This document shows positions 54,550 through 64,000 of a DNA stretch of 64,000 nucleotides, piece after piece. Position numbers and translations under genes: made by a program. Positions within the stretch are counted from its first letter, which is position 1, and each line of letters opens with the position of its first letter. The DNA lies in contig AP026126.1 of the NCBI GenBank assembly GCA_030295235.1, positions 1,550,001 through 1,614,000 on the forward strand, given 5' to 3'. The notes beneath the pieces are model-generated. The model was given only the letters and a program-made list of their open reading frames with translations. It did no database searches and was not told the origin of the DNA. This stretch comes from Fistulifera solaris (taxonomy: Eukaryota > Bacillariophyta > Bacillariophyceae > Naviculales > Stauroneidaceae).

Positions 54550-55928
54550 ATGAAGATTATTTCTCTATTATCGCTTATCTTGATTGCTCCAGTGTTCTCC
54601 TACGAGAGCCGCGTTCTGGGCGATATCGAAATGCGTTTGGGCAGCACTTCGTCGTCGGACAAAAATGAACTGGTAAGAGACGCCTGAGTTGTTGCTGATC
54701 GGCTCATACTAAGCATTGTGGTGGCGACCAGTTGACTAGCACTACTTGGCGCTTGACATGGTGGATGTTGTGGTTTATTCCTCGTGGGTGATTGCTCACT
54801 TGTGTCTTTCAATTTCATTTATCTAATTATGCCACATGAATTGTTTTCTTCAATCAGCTATTTGAGATACTTACACTAACTGTAGGTTTCCTCGACGACA
54901 AACTTAGTCGGAGTTTCGCTGACGATAGCAGAGTTGAGTTCGATAAAGTTAGTCTATCTGCCATGTCATACGATATCACAGAGGTAAACGATGGGTATGT
55001 AGCGTCAATGACGCTCACCGGTCGTGCCTTTTTTATCGAGGGAACCTCTCCTTCACAGCAAGCAGTTATTGACTTGATAGCACAAATCTTTCAGGAGGAA
55101 AATCAAGACTATCTCGCGTCTCTTATGGTCTCCAGCAACCTATTCCTACAAGATACTCAGTATGCAATTGTGCGAGTGGATGGCAATGTGGTATCAGAGA
55201 ACCGTGGGCAAGTGGGCAATAACACCTTCAGCATGGAATCGTGGGTTGTTCTGCTTGTCGGGGGTGTTACTGGCTTTCTTGTTGTTTTGACGGTTTGTCT
55301 TTTGTGGTATTGTTGCTCTTACGTGAGCTCAGAGGAGCCAGACGCTGTTGTCCGCAAGACCCCTTCAAAAGCAACCAAAAATACTACCGAAGAGGACGAG
55401 TCGCTCAACGAACAATCACAAACGCCTTCTCCAGTGCGGAGCATTTCATCGCAAGATTCTTCCGTATTCACTTACAACCCCAAGTCCTCCAAATCTGTTG
55501 ATTCCAAGACATTCGGTTCATTCTTGACTAACAACACCGGCAACGAAATCGACGTTGAAGCCTGGCAGAAAGGATCTAAGGTTCCCAAGGACAATTCAAT
55601 CTTTGGAAATGATATTTCTGCAATTGAGAATAAGAAAGATTTGTCTTTGATTGAAGAGGGCAGCGACGAAGAAAATACGCCTGATAAACGCCGACCGGGT
55701 GCATCGTACCTAACCAAGTATCCGCAGGGAAACCTGCAAGCAGCACGACAATCTGCCGGATCTCAAATCAACAGCATCAGACAATCATCTTCCTCGTCTT
55801 TATCGATTTCGTCTTCGTCGTCCCGTGCAAATAAGAGATGGAACATCGACCTGGAAGCCGACGCCGAGGAGCTCATAAATGATCTCAAGGATCTTAGCGT
55901 GCAGATCAATCGATACAGGAATGCCTAG
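54550..55928 (+). CDS. Single-pass type I membrane protein, unknown
   Basis: Two exons (54550-54672, 54858-55928) with a 185-nt GT-AG intron; 397 residues, intact. A signal peptide (MKIISLLSLILIAPVFSYES) is followed by a short extracellular domain with SMTLTGRAFFIEGTSP and YLASLMVSSNLFLQDTQYAI. One membrane helix follows (WVVLLVGGVTGFLVVLTVCL). The cytosolic tail is Ser- and Lys-rich and ends with a predicted helix (DLEADAEELINDLKDLSVQI). The layout resembles the gene that follows at 56392 (signal peptide, ectodomain, helix, Ser-rich tail) although the ectodomains differ. The family is not recognised; a surface receptor or adhesion role is possible. Confidence 0.72.
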
Positions 55929-56391
55929 TCCTTCTTTAAATTGTTCTTTTTTATAAATCATCACAGTTTACACCTTGTTTTGTATGTGTACTATATTCCA
56001 TTCGAACTAAGATAACTGAGAATCATTGTACTGCTACCATACGTAGAGCATGGAGCTACATCTCACTAAGGTTAAGAATCGTCATCGTGTTATACGGCAC
56101 TCGACGTTGTATTTATTCGACAGGAGTCGACTTATCCATACATACATACATGTATACAAACCAGCATTACTTAGGATATGTGACGTAGCTGTATTTGCGT
56201 AAACCCGTTCCGTTGATAAATTGCATCTATGTATAACATTCCTTTATGCCGCGAACAGGCTATGAACGCGTGCCCACCTTCACCTTTTCACCTCTGCCTT
56301 TTACAAGGTACATTGTACTGATCCGTGTTGCCTTTCCTAGTGAATGATCAAGCTTCATCTTTCATCAAGCCAACATTTTCTAACTTAACAA
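55929..56391. other. Intergenic, no gene seen
   Basis: About 460 bp between the two single-pass membrane genes. Contains a short CATA repeat (about 56139-56160). Likely terminator and promoter. Confidence 0.45.
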
Positions 56392-59329
56392 ATGAAAGTC
56401 AACGTTGTGACAGCGCTTACTGCAGGGTTTGCGTCCGTGTTGGGTGAGACTCAGAAAAGTGCCTTGTATCCACTGAAGCAGCGCCTAGATCAAGCTGCAA
56501 CGACCACCAGATTCAACAGGACAGATCTTCCAATTTATGAAATATCATATTCGGAAGACAGCAGCCCAAAGCTCCTTTCCCATTTCATTATCGCTCTTTT
56601 TGAAACCGATGGACAGCTTCCATTCTATCCCTCACTCTTCAACGTTGAGATGGCAGTGCAAGCTTTCGTTGAAGCGGAACTCAATTTTGTCTACGCTCCT
56701 TTCAGCCTTATCAAGGACGTGCATGCAAAGGTTGTTTCCCAGAAGAATACAGCTTCAACGCGCAATATGCGATCCTTACAGATGCGTGGTAGCGAGCTCG
56801 AGATGGAACTCAACGTGACGTTCGCGAACGAGCCATCGCCTGACATATCTGATGTTGACTTAGCGCTAAAGAATGCGATGGAAAATATGACTTACTTTCT
56901 GACTAATCTAACAAAACGAGCAGAAGGAGACCGAGAGCTAGAAAATGTGCACTCTGCATTCCGTCTGGAAATATCAGACGCCAATCCGATCCAAGAGCCA
57001 ACTGACGAAGTTGGCGGGACCGAACCGGAGGCAAAATCAAGCAATATTAGATTTATTATCCCTCTTGTTTGCGCCTTCTGTGCCGCGACGCTTTTGATTG
57101 GCCTGTTTGCTGTCCGTCGACAGCGTACTTCAATGATCAGGGAGGCTCGAGCCCGCGGATACGTTGGCGACGATGGAAACTTATATTGGGATGATGAAAG
57201 TGGCATATTCAGTTTTGAAACAGCCCTGCTCGAAACTCCCCATGAAAAAAATCTTCCAATGAAGACGTGGATTTCTGAAGGTGGTGGCATGTCAAAAGAT
57301 CTTCGTTATGGTGACGAAGACATGGGGGAAAATAGGTCTCGTTTTGGATCTCATGATGAGAGCTCGTACCAATTCACTGAGATTGCTCTCGATTCTCCCA
57401 ACCGAGGCTCTGTCATAACATCATCCATTCGCAAACATGAGTATGACACGAGCGACAAGATCAAGTCGACGAATCCAGTAGAGCCCCCACGATACGACGT
57501 TCCTGTTACGAAGAACGGACCCCGCTCGGTTTTCAGACTATTGCCAAGCCGTCCCTTTAGCGCAACTCAAACAGACAATCCTTTGACAAATACAAATGAC
57601 AACTCGTCTATTTTCCAGGCGTTGCCTCAAGTCGCTCTTGCGGTACAAATGGGTCCGACAGAGAAAGCTATCACGCCTGATTCATGCACATCATCTGTTT
57701 TTACTTTCTCCGACGAGGACGAAGGGCTCCGAGAGAATGACGTCCGCAACGACGTCATGGATAGTGTCGGCAACATTGAAGGCGTCTATCAAGCAAACTG
57801 GCAGCGTCGAAACATAGGCAATTCGGAGCACAATGTCAAGGCAGTCGACTCGTTCGATCATTTCCAAACAGACAATGCTCCTAGGAAAGAAGATCTTTCA
57901 CTATCGGGAGAACTAATTGGTCTCTCGGTTGCCGGTGTTCAGTCTAGGGATGATGTAACCTCCCAAGGTCGATCCAGAGTAAACCGTTTGATGAGGAAAG
58001 TCCCCCAAGAGACCAACTAGATGCTTTCGTTGATTCGGGATCGCATTTTCCAAGCGAGCAACCGCTACCTGAGTTGCCATCATCATCAATTATCAACCAG
58101 CGAAAGAGCATGAGCGACTCTAAGATCAGGCGAGAAAAAAAGCCCATTACCCTGCGTCCCAAGAGCTTTAGTGATTCGAAGCCGAGAAGTCGCTTATCCG
58201 GAAATTCCTATGATTGGGAAAGCGAGGACCCAACGGGCGCGAAGATGAACCTATCGCACAGTACAAACGGTTATTACGATTGGGGAGTAACACTTCGCCC
58301 AGTTAGAAGTCCATTGCAGTTCCAGAATGAATCGAGCACGCCGAATGGTGAGACCCGAAGCAGTAACGTCTACGTCAAAGATACGCCCAAAGATGGTACA
58401 GACCGTAAAAACTTCGATGCTCTTTGGGAGAATGATGAAGTGAGTTTCGTACACAAGATCGGTAGGCGCCACACAAAGTCAACGGTTGCGGATGGAACGA
58501 CTAATTATCAGAGCGAAGCCATGGATCCTACAGACTGGTCGGTTTCAACGGGAGAAGATGGAAGTTGCGCTTCGACTGAAGTAGCTGACACGACCCCTCA
58601 GACATCTGGAAAAAGAAAAGAAACTTCCTTTCCGGCTTCTTTTCCGGCTCGAAACAGAAAAGCATTGACCACCTCCAAGCCGCTAAGGCCCCTGTTAGTG
58701 TCGAGCAATCGCCGGAGTCGACAGCAACTGACGAGCAACTCGCCGAGGCAGAAGCAGAGTCACACAAGCAGCAGCTCATCAGTGATCTTGGTTGGCTAGA
58801 AGACAGAATTGCATCATCACATGGCGCTCTTGTGTCGTCGCCGGACTCTCAGGTCAACTCCACCGATCGCGAAAGTTCCCATCAACTTGGCAATGAAAGA
58901 CGCACTCTGTTACAGTCTAGCAAGGGCGATTCGATTTTAGAAGACTCACTTTCCTTTCCTTCCGGAGACCAGAGCCGATCGTTCTTTGGATCGTCTCTCG
59001 ACACTACAGCAGATCTATTGAGCCCTGGTGCCGAAAACAGCTCAGATTTGAAGGGATTGCAAAGTATTCTCTGCCGTGACTGCTTTGCACCGCCTGGCAA
59101 ACTGAAGATTATAATTCAGTCCACCAAGAACGGCCCTGCTATCCACACTGTGAAGGCTGATAGCGCTTTGACAGGCCATATCTTTCCTGGTGATTTGATT
59201 GTCAGCGTGGATGACGTTGACACACGATCTTTCACAGCAGAGCAGGTAATGAAGATGATGACTGAGAGGGCGCGTTACGAAAGAAAGATAACGGTGTTGC
59301 ATTTCGATAAGACGGAAGACTTGTATTAG
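56392..59329 (+). CDS. Single-pass membrane protein with C-terminal PDZ domain, frame-broken
   Basis: About 979 codons in three frames: 56392-58020, about 58000-58690 and about 58640-59329. A signal peptide (MKVNVVTALTAGFASVLGET) and an ectodomain of about 215 residues with N-glycosylation sites (FNRT, NVTF, NMTY, NLTK) precede a membrane helix (IRFIIPLVCAFCAATLLIGLF). A long Ser/Asp-rich tail follows, with a YVGDDGNLYWDDES motif near the membrane. The C-terminus is a PDZ fold: GKLKIIIQSTKNGPAIHTV, LTGHIFPGDLIVSVDDVDTR and EQVMKMMTERARYERKITVL. One frame break is at a C5 run (58002-58006; six would read VPPRDQLDAF); the other lies at about 58610-58690. Probably a receptor-like scaffold; the ligand is unknown. 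Confidence 0.65.
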
Positions 59330-60104
59330 TGCGACGAATCAGTTTACGCGTAGCAGCCATAGATGGCGCTGGTAACAAGAGACGCAGCAATGAAGCAATG
59401 AACCAAGTCAACTTAAATGTTATATAATTTCATTTAAAATAGTCTCGTTTTTGGTAGATGCTTTTAGTTGCGTTTGGTTGCCTGTTACCATTTAGGCGGA
59501 GATGGGAATTGAGCGATTCACAAAGCTAGAGTCATCTGCTCTCGCTACCCTCCCTAGTCAAGTCAATCTCCCATTTTGAAATTTACTGTTACCATAAGTA
59601 CGCAGTTCTTCCTTCAGCACGTCTCCCATCCATACTTTGTAATGGTTCATTGCGTGCAACCGGGACTTGACAGGGGCCGCAAATCAGTGGGCAAATGGGG
59701 AAAGAGTGAAGCGAGCAAAAAGATAACTTTGGCTTATAGTTTGGTTCTTGGTGGTTCGTTCATTCCTTAATACGTAAAAGTGAGAAACAATCAGAATGTC
59801 GGGTGACAAGCTACTTGTACACCAGTCAGGGTTTTTAGCTGTCGCGTACTCCATAGTGGAGTCTTGCAAAACAAGGTGAAGGGTCACAAGTTACAGTCAT
59901 TTTCATAAATCCCAAGAACGATTATTTGCCGGTTCCTCACAAAACACAAAATCCTTCGGATCATTCGTCCACTGGTGAAGCTGGACGAGGAACAAGAAAA
60001 ATAATTCAGACCTGGCAAAGGGCTGCACCTCCTTCTCTTGTGTCACATTCTCGGTCGGCATCGACTCGATTGCTCACAAAACTTCCGAAATTTTAACTTT
60101 CATC
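59330..60104. other. Intergenic, no gene seen
   Basis: About 775 bp. No coding family features or RNA gene recognised; its right end is presumably the promoter of the gene starting at 60105. Confidence 0.45.
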
Positions 60105-63100
60105 ATGACTGACTCGCAATCTACCAATTCAGCATCGAACAATCTAATCAACGACGATGTGATTCTTCGACAGCTACTCAAGGAACTTCCCGGAGTAAAA
60201 ACACAATTCCAGTTCAAAGGATGGCAAAAGTCATTCTTGGATCGTTATCATTATCTTTTGAGCGAAGAGGGCGTCGCCAAGGCCAGCGAAACGTACGATG
60301 AATTCCAAAAACTGGTGTTGAAGCTCATGAAGCAGATTCTGGCCTTGAAAGAATACTACGACAAGGGCGAGGTAAAACCAGAGCGAACTTCGGTGAAAGC
60401 ACTCTCTTGTATACAAGAATTGTCGAAGCAGATCATCGCAGTTACGGATGAACAAGTAAAGATGGTCCCTGGGACCGGTCAAAGAGAAAAAAGAAGCCGG
60501 ATATACAAAGTTCATGATGGGTGCTGTTCTGGTGAAAGACAACTTCAAGCAACACGGTCGTCTAGTCATGTGCGCCGAGTCGCTGGCTCGTTTCCACAAG
60601 AAAATGTCCGAATGTATCAACGACCGATTTGTGTTGGAGACAATGGAGAATTTTGGTTGGAAGCTCCAGCTTTTCTGTGATATCATGTCGGATTTAGGTC
60701 TTTACCAAGCCATGACAAAGAGTCAAGAGTTGGTTCCAGTGCCCGAGCCGCTCATTGTGATTGCTACGGAGCAAGTTTCAAACAAAGAAGAGAACCCTTT
60801 TCCAGTCAATGTATCTGAAACGGCAATTGTCATATCACCGGCCGTTGTTGAAAAGAAGCAGAGTCGTCGAGTCTGACACTGGGGGATGTCGCTGTGGAAG
60901 CGCCAATTGAAGATGAAGGACTAGATGAACATCATGCTACTAGCACATCGACTGTTAATGACATGGATGAAGAGGCACTTCGTCCCAAAATAATGCCAGG
61001 GAAACTTTCGAGTCCAATCAAATGTGAAAAGGTCGTAGCTTCAAAGACCAAGCCGGGGAGGTTGGTGATTCACGAATATCAGCCAGCACCGAGACCTGGG
61101 CTCATCGACTCACCCCGGAGAAGATTAAGAAAGTTACAGCGCTTCTATCCGAATAAACAAACAGGCAGACGCTCGGCTCCTCGAAAGCCTATCAAAATGG
61201 ATATGAGCTCCGACGATGAGTCGGAATACAGTCAATCGTCCTCCAGCGAAACAGTTAAGACTGTTCATTCCGAAGACGCAGATTACATTATGGGGATAAG
61301 CCAAGTTGACAAAACACCTACAGAAATAGAGAAATCTCCTTCGCATTCGAGAAAAGAAACGAGCGGAATGGACCTGGAAAAGTATCTCCCGAAGTCGAAA
61401 CGGCGCAGCCCAAATAATATAGTTCGCGATAAATGTGCGACGAATGCGCTAGGCGCTGATTTTGAAGACATCTCTGAGTACAGTCAATCGTCCTCCAGTG
61501 AAACAGTCATGACAGTTCAGACGGATGATGCAAATCACATTTTTGGCGACAATCGGTCCCAAAAAATATCGCCCAAGATAGAGGGCAAACTAAAAGGTGC
61601 TACCTCTTTGAGCCAAACAAATGAGATGGGATCAACTACCTCTCTGTCAGATTATCTTTCGCCATCCTCGGAATCAAAACGACAACCAAGAAATAGGCAA
61701 GCACCAGCACCTGCCTTAAGCTCCGAACATGCACGCGTAACTAATGAAGGGCCGCCTAATTCACCTAATGAAGAGATGGCGCGAAATGGAGTTGGACCAT
61801 CAAAAGCGAAGCATTTGATGCCAGGGCCCCCAGTCAAATCCAGCCAGGAATATTTCAGATAGAATGAACCAGACTTCAGAGAAACCGAAAGAGAGGGAAA
61901 TAGCATTGATCAAGGACGAACCGCAAAACCAGGGCAGAAATCCGTCAAGCAAATCGCAGCTGCTCGGGAGTGGAGACAGTACGCCAATTCTCGGCAAAGG
62001 AGATGAAAGCATAACTAGGAATAATGGGGGAAGGAACGCTGTGAAACATGAGCCATCTCCCTTTCCAGAAGATCTAGAGTCGGAAAAGCACGATGACAAC
62101 AAACACGTCCATGGACAGGGGAAATCAAAAACAGTTCCACAACGTAAACAAAAGTCAGACCCGCAGAGTCCCGCATTTGCTTCTAGTCCACGTAACGTTA
62201 CTACACCAAAAATGGAGAGTAAGAAGGATGTTCGAGACGGAGACACCGCTGAGAACCGGCCGGAAAGTTCTGGAACAGGCAAAACCAAGAAGCGCAACGA
62301 CCAACGTGAAACAGACTTACAGAACAGTGACACGAGCAAGAAATCTGACATAAAAACCGAGCGCTCTCCATCGCAGCCCCCTAGAAAGGTAAAGGAAAAG
62401 CCGGATATTGCTGACGATTCGCAGCCGTTGACCCAGAAGCCCAAAGCAACGGCGAAAATCCCCCCGCCGTCACCGCGATCCACAAAAACGACAATAAAGA
62501 AACTGCAGCCAAAAGTACTGACCTTGGTCAAATGAAGCAGAAACATGGGGGCGACAGCGAAAGGAAAAACTTAGAGACGATTATAGTTGTCGCTGCCGAA
62601 GAGTCTTATCCGTCATCCCCTGAGAGAAAGCAACTGGCAGCCCAGGTTCTGCAACATGTCCTTTCCTGTCTTACAGCTCGGGAATTCGTTCTAGGAGACG
62701 AAGTTTATAAGCACAACGTCCATGTTGTCAAAACACGAGAAGATTTCGGCAACGCCGATGCTTCAGGTGAAGGAACTTTACTGAGAAGAAATGTTTTGTT
62801 AGATACTGTGATGGCCGCCGCTGACTGCTACGTAGTGATTTCACCTGATCACAATTACTCTATCCCACTGATGAGACAATTCGATAAACAGGCCTATATT
62901 GCAAAGTGCGCTGGAATCGTGAATTATTCCTCCAATCCATGGTGCGAAATGCGCGGTGCCGTCGCCATCTCAATGATGTGCCACGAACTGGGTTGCCTTC
63001 CTGTATCTTCATTCTGTTGTATTCCTGAAGCCAGTGAGCTTGCTGGAAGAGGAAGAATAGAAAAAGACAATGATTTCGCTCCACAGCTACCACAAATGCT

Positions 63101-63167
63101 GAATGAATTAGAGTGGACAGCAGTTGCCTTTAAAAAGCAGCGCTCTATCGTAGGAGTTCCATTCTAA
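60105..63167 (+). CDS. Helical N-terminus, long disordered middle, flavodoxin-like C-terminus; frame-broken
   Basis: About 1,020 codons running through several frames. Breaks near 60470 (CCC before TGGG), at an A4 run (60851-60854; five would read VVEKEAESSSL), at a C5 run (61827-61831; four would read MPGPQSNPARNIS) and near 62489. Every junction is bridged by coding-like sequence, and the net shift is zero. The N-terminal 210 residues are helical (FLDRYHYLLSEEGVAKASE; FMMGAVLVKDNFKQHGRLV) and not recognised. The middle is Ser, Lys and Pro-rich with a duplicated SEYSQSSSSETV unit. The last 210 residues look like an NADPH-dependent FMN reductase fold. An alternative is two genes, the second starting at ATG 62532. 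Confidence 0.5.
62532..63167 (+). other. Flavodoxin-like / FMN_red domain region
   Basis: Intact 211-codon frame, either a domain of the preceding protein or a separate gene with its own ATG. Features: ETIIVVAAEES as first strand, then DTVMAAADCYVVISPDHNYSIP, which is the flavin-ring loop of NADPH-dependent FMN/quinone reductases (usual form PEYN-x-S-x-P). GAVAISMMCHELGCLPVSSF matches the following strand-helix. The first loop lacks the usual Ser/Arg-rich phosphate-binding motif, so FMN binding is uncertain. Confidence 0.55.
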
Positions 63168-63252
63168 AGCTCTGTCAATTTTTGTAAGAAAATATAATAT
63201 ATACGTGAGTTTTTAACTCTGACATGAGACTTCTATGTAATCGGCACCAACT

Positions 63253-64000
63253 TTATCCCAAAAGACTCAGTTTGCCTTCTAGTTGCAAAAGCGCTGGGAA
63301 TACCTCAACGCGTTCTTGAACAATGTTCCGTAGTGTCTGAAGCTGCTCGGGAGATCTAATCCGCCCAGTTCGTAGTAAAATCGATAACCAGGTACTGCAC
63401 AGATATTCGGCACGACTTGGTTTCAAGGCAAGTCTACTGGTCAAAGCAGTCAAAAGTACAGATAGCAAGTCTGAGGCCATCGTCCCACACGTAGTCTCAA
63501 TGACTTTTGCGTCCTTGACACTCAAAGCCAGTTCTAGCAACCCATCGTCTCCAGATTGTAAGGCTTGCTGCAAAAGCTGAGACAATGATTCCGTTGTAGC
63601 CTTTTTCGGTTGAAAAGAAGACGCCAAATCACCACCATCCACGTCCATATTCTCGGATTCATTTTCTCTTTCCGACCCTTCATCGTCCTCGTCGAGTACT
63701 TTTTGTAGTTGCTCTAATCTTTCGGCGATCGTAGGGCCCTCTTCCTCCTCCTCGTCATTTTCGCCTTCGCCTTCCTCGATTTTTTGTCGTTTTGCTGACA
63801 CTTCTTTTATTTGACGAGCGTCGCCTCCGGCTTGTCCAGGACCCAAAACCACTGCTTTTCTTTTTTCTCTTGCGACTGGGTCGTCAACATCCATTATTTT
63901 AGTTTCTTCCCAGTTGACAACAAACGTTTCGTCAGATGCCGACGCACTATCAAGGTCGAGTCTCCGAACTTGAAGAATTCCTTTCTGCATAATGGCCCAA
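63253..64000 (-). CDS. UTP12-domain protein (U3 snoRNP, UTP5/WDR43-like), partial
   Basis: C-terminal 245 or more residues; the frame is open past the right window edge, so the 5' part (probably WD40 repeats) is missing. An acidic Lys/Glu-rich linker (KRQKIEEGEGENDEEEEEGP) precedes a helical repeat: LSQLLQQALQSGDDGLLELAL, VIETTCGTMASDLLSVLLTAL and RLALKPSRAEYLCSTWLSILL. This is the pattern of the Utp12 domain of small-subunit processome proteins acting in nucleolar pre-18S rRNA processing. UTP5/WDR43 is favoured by the length of the acidic linker and by the end position, but UTP12/UTP13 relatives are not excluded. Convergent with the flavodoxin-like frame. Confidence 0.75.
   Translation of the reverse strand, partial: WAIMQKGILQVRRLDLDSASASDETFVVNWEETKIMDVDDPVAREKRKAVVLGPGQAGGDARQIKEVSAKRQKIEEGEGENDEEEEEGPTIAERLEQLQKVLDEDDEGSERENESENMDVDGGDLASSFQPKKATTESLSQLLQQALQSGDDGLLELALSVKDAKVIETTCGTMASDLLSVLLTALTSRLALKPSRAEYLCSTWLSILLRTGRIRSPEQLQTLRNIVQERVEVFPALLQLEGKLSLLG

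Noticed and set aside
61800-62546. 248-codon minus-strand open frame with hydrophobic stretches
   Set aside because: Antisense to Ser/Lys/Pro-rich coding sequence, which produces Leu/Phe-rich shadows; the plus frame continues the neighbouring gene.
1-64000. Search for CRISPR arrays, prophage, LTR elements or other virus-like copies
   Set aside because: No regularly spaced repeats, no reverse transcriptase, integrase or capsid-like sequence, and no long terminal repeats were seen by eye.

Overview
The window is nuclear DNA of a photosynthetic stramenopile, most likely a pennate diatom of the Phaeodactylum type. The evidence is a light-harvesting-complex fragment, plastid precursors with a signal peptide ending in an AQA|F-like cleavage site, an elongation factor of the EFL type, a urea transporter, short GT-AG introns (47-185 nt) and closely packed genes on both strands. 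Genus is an inference; no database was searched.

Layout. 1-330: 3' end of an Lhc-family gene. 330-2390: gene-free and repeat-rich. 2.4-8.3 kb: two related protein kinases in opposite orientation around a PEX4-like ubiquitin-conjugating enzyme and the EF-1alpha/EFL gene. 9.0-9.8 kb: a PEX11-like gene. 10.6-14.6 kb: a long Ser-rich gene. 14.7-16.0 kb: a sterol C5-desaturase. 16.5-20.0 kb: two tandem plastid-type thioredoxins, the second fused to a cyclic-nucleotide-binding domain and EF-hands. 20.4-24.8 kb: a DUF3119 plastid protein and 2-oxoglutarate dehydrogenase E1. 25-29.5 kb: an unknown protein, a HAD-like protein, a urea transporter and a small two-exon gene. 30-36 kb: a WW protein, a small unknown and a Ser-rich gene. 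36-43.7 kb: membrane proteins (a 4-TM family, CDP-DAG synthase, an ENT nucleoside transporter) and a FabI-type reductase. 44.3-49 kb: a TPR protein, a CCCH-YTH-DCD fusion (CPSF30-like m6A reader), a lone 5S rRNA gene and PEX3. 49.3-53.2 kb: Golgi alpha-mannosidase II and a third 4-TM-family member. 54.5-59.3 kb: two signal-anchored single-pass proteins, the second ending in a PDZ domain. 60.1-63.2 kb: a long disordered protein ending in a flavodoxin-like fold. 63.25 kb to the edge: a UTP12-domain U3 snoRNP protein.

The genes do not form one pathway. Loose themes are peroxisome biogenesis (PEX4-, PEX11- and PEX3-like), plastid redox/light proteins, carbon and nitrogen metabolism in mitochondria, and RNA biology.

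Many otherwise well conserved genes carry a single-base frame change. Most of these lie in a homopolymer, and both signs occur on both strands. This pattern points to homopolymer-length errors in the source sequence rather than pseudogenes. Such genes are listed over their full span with the break noted.
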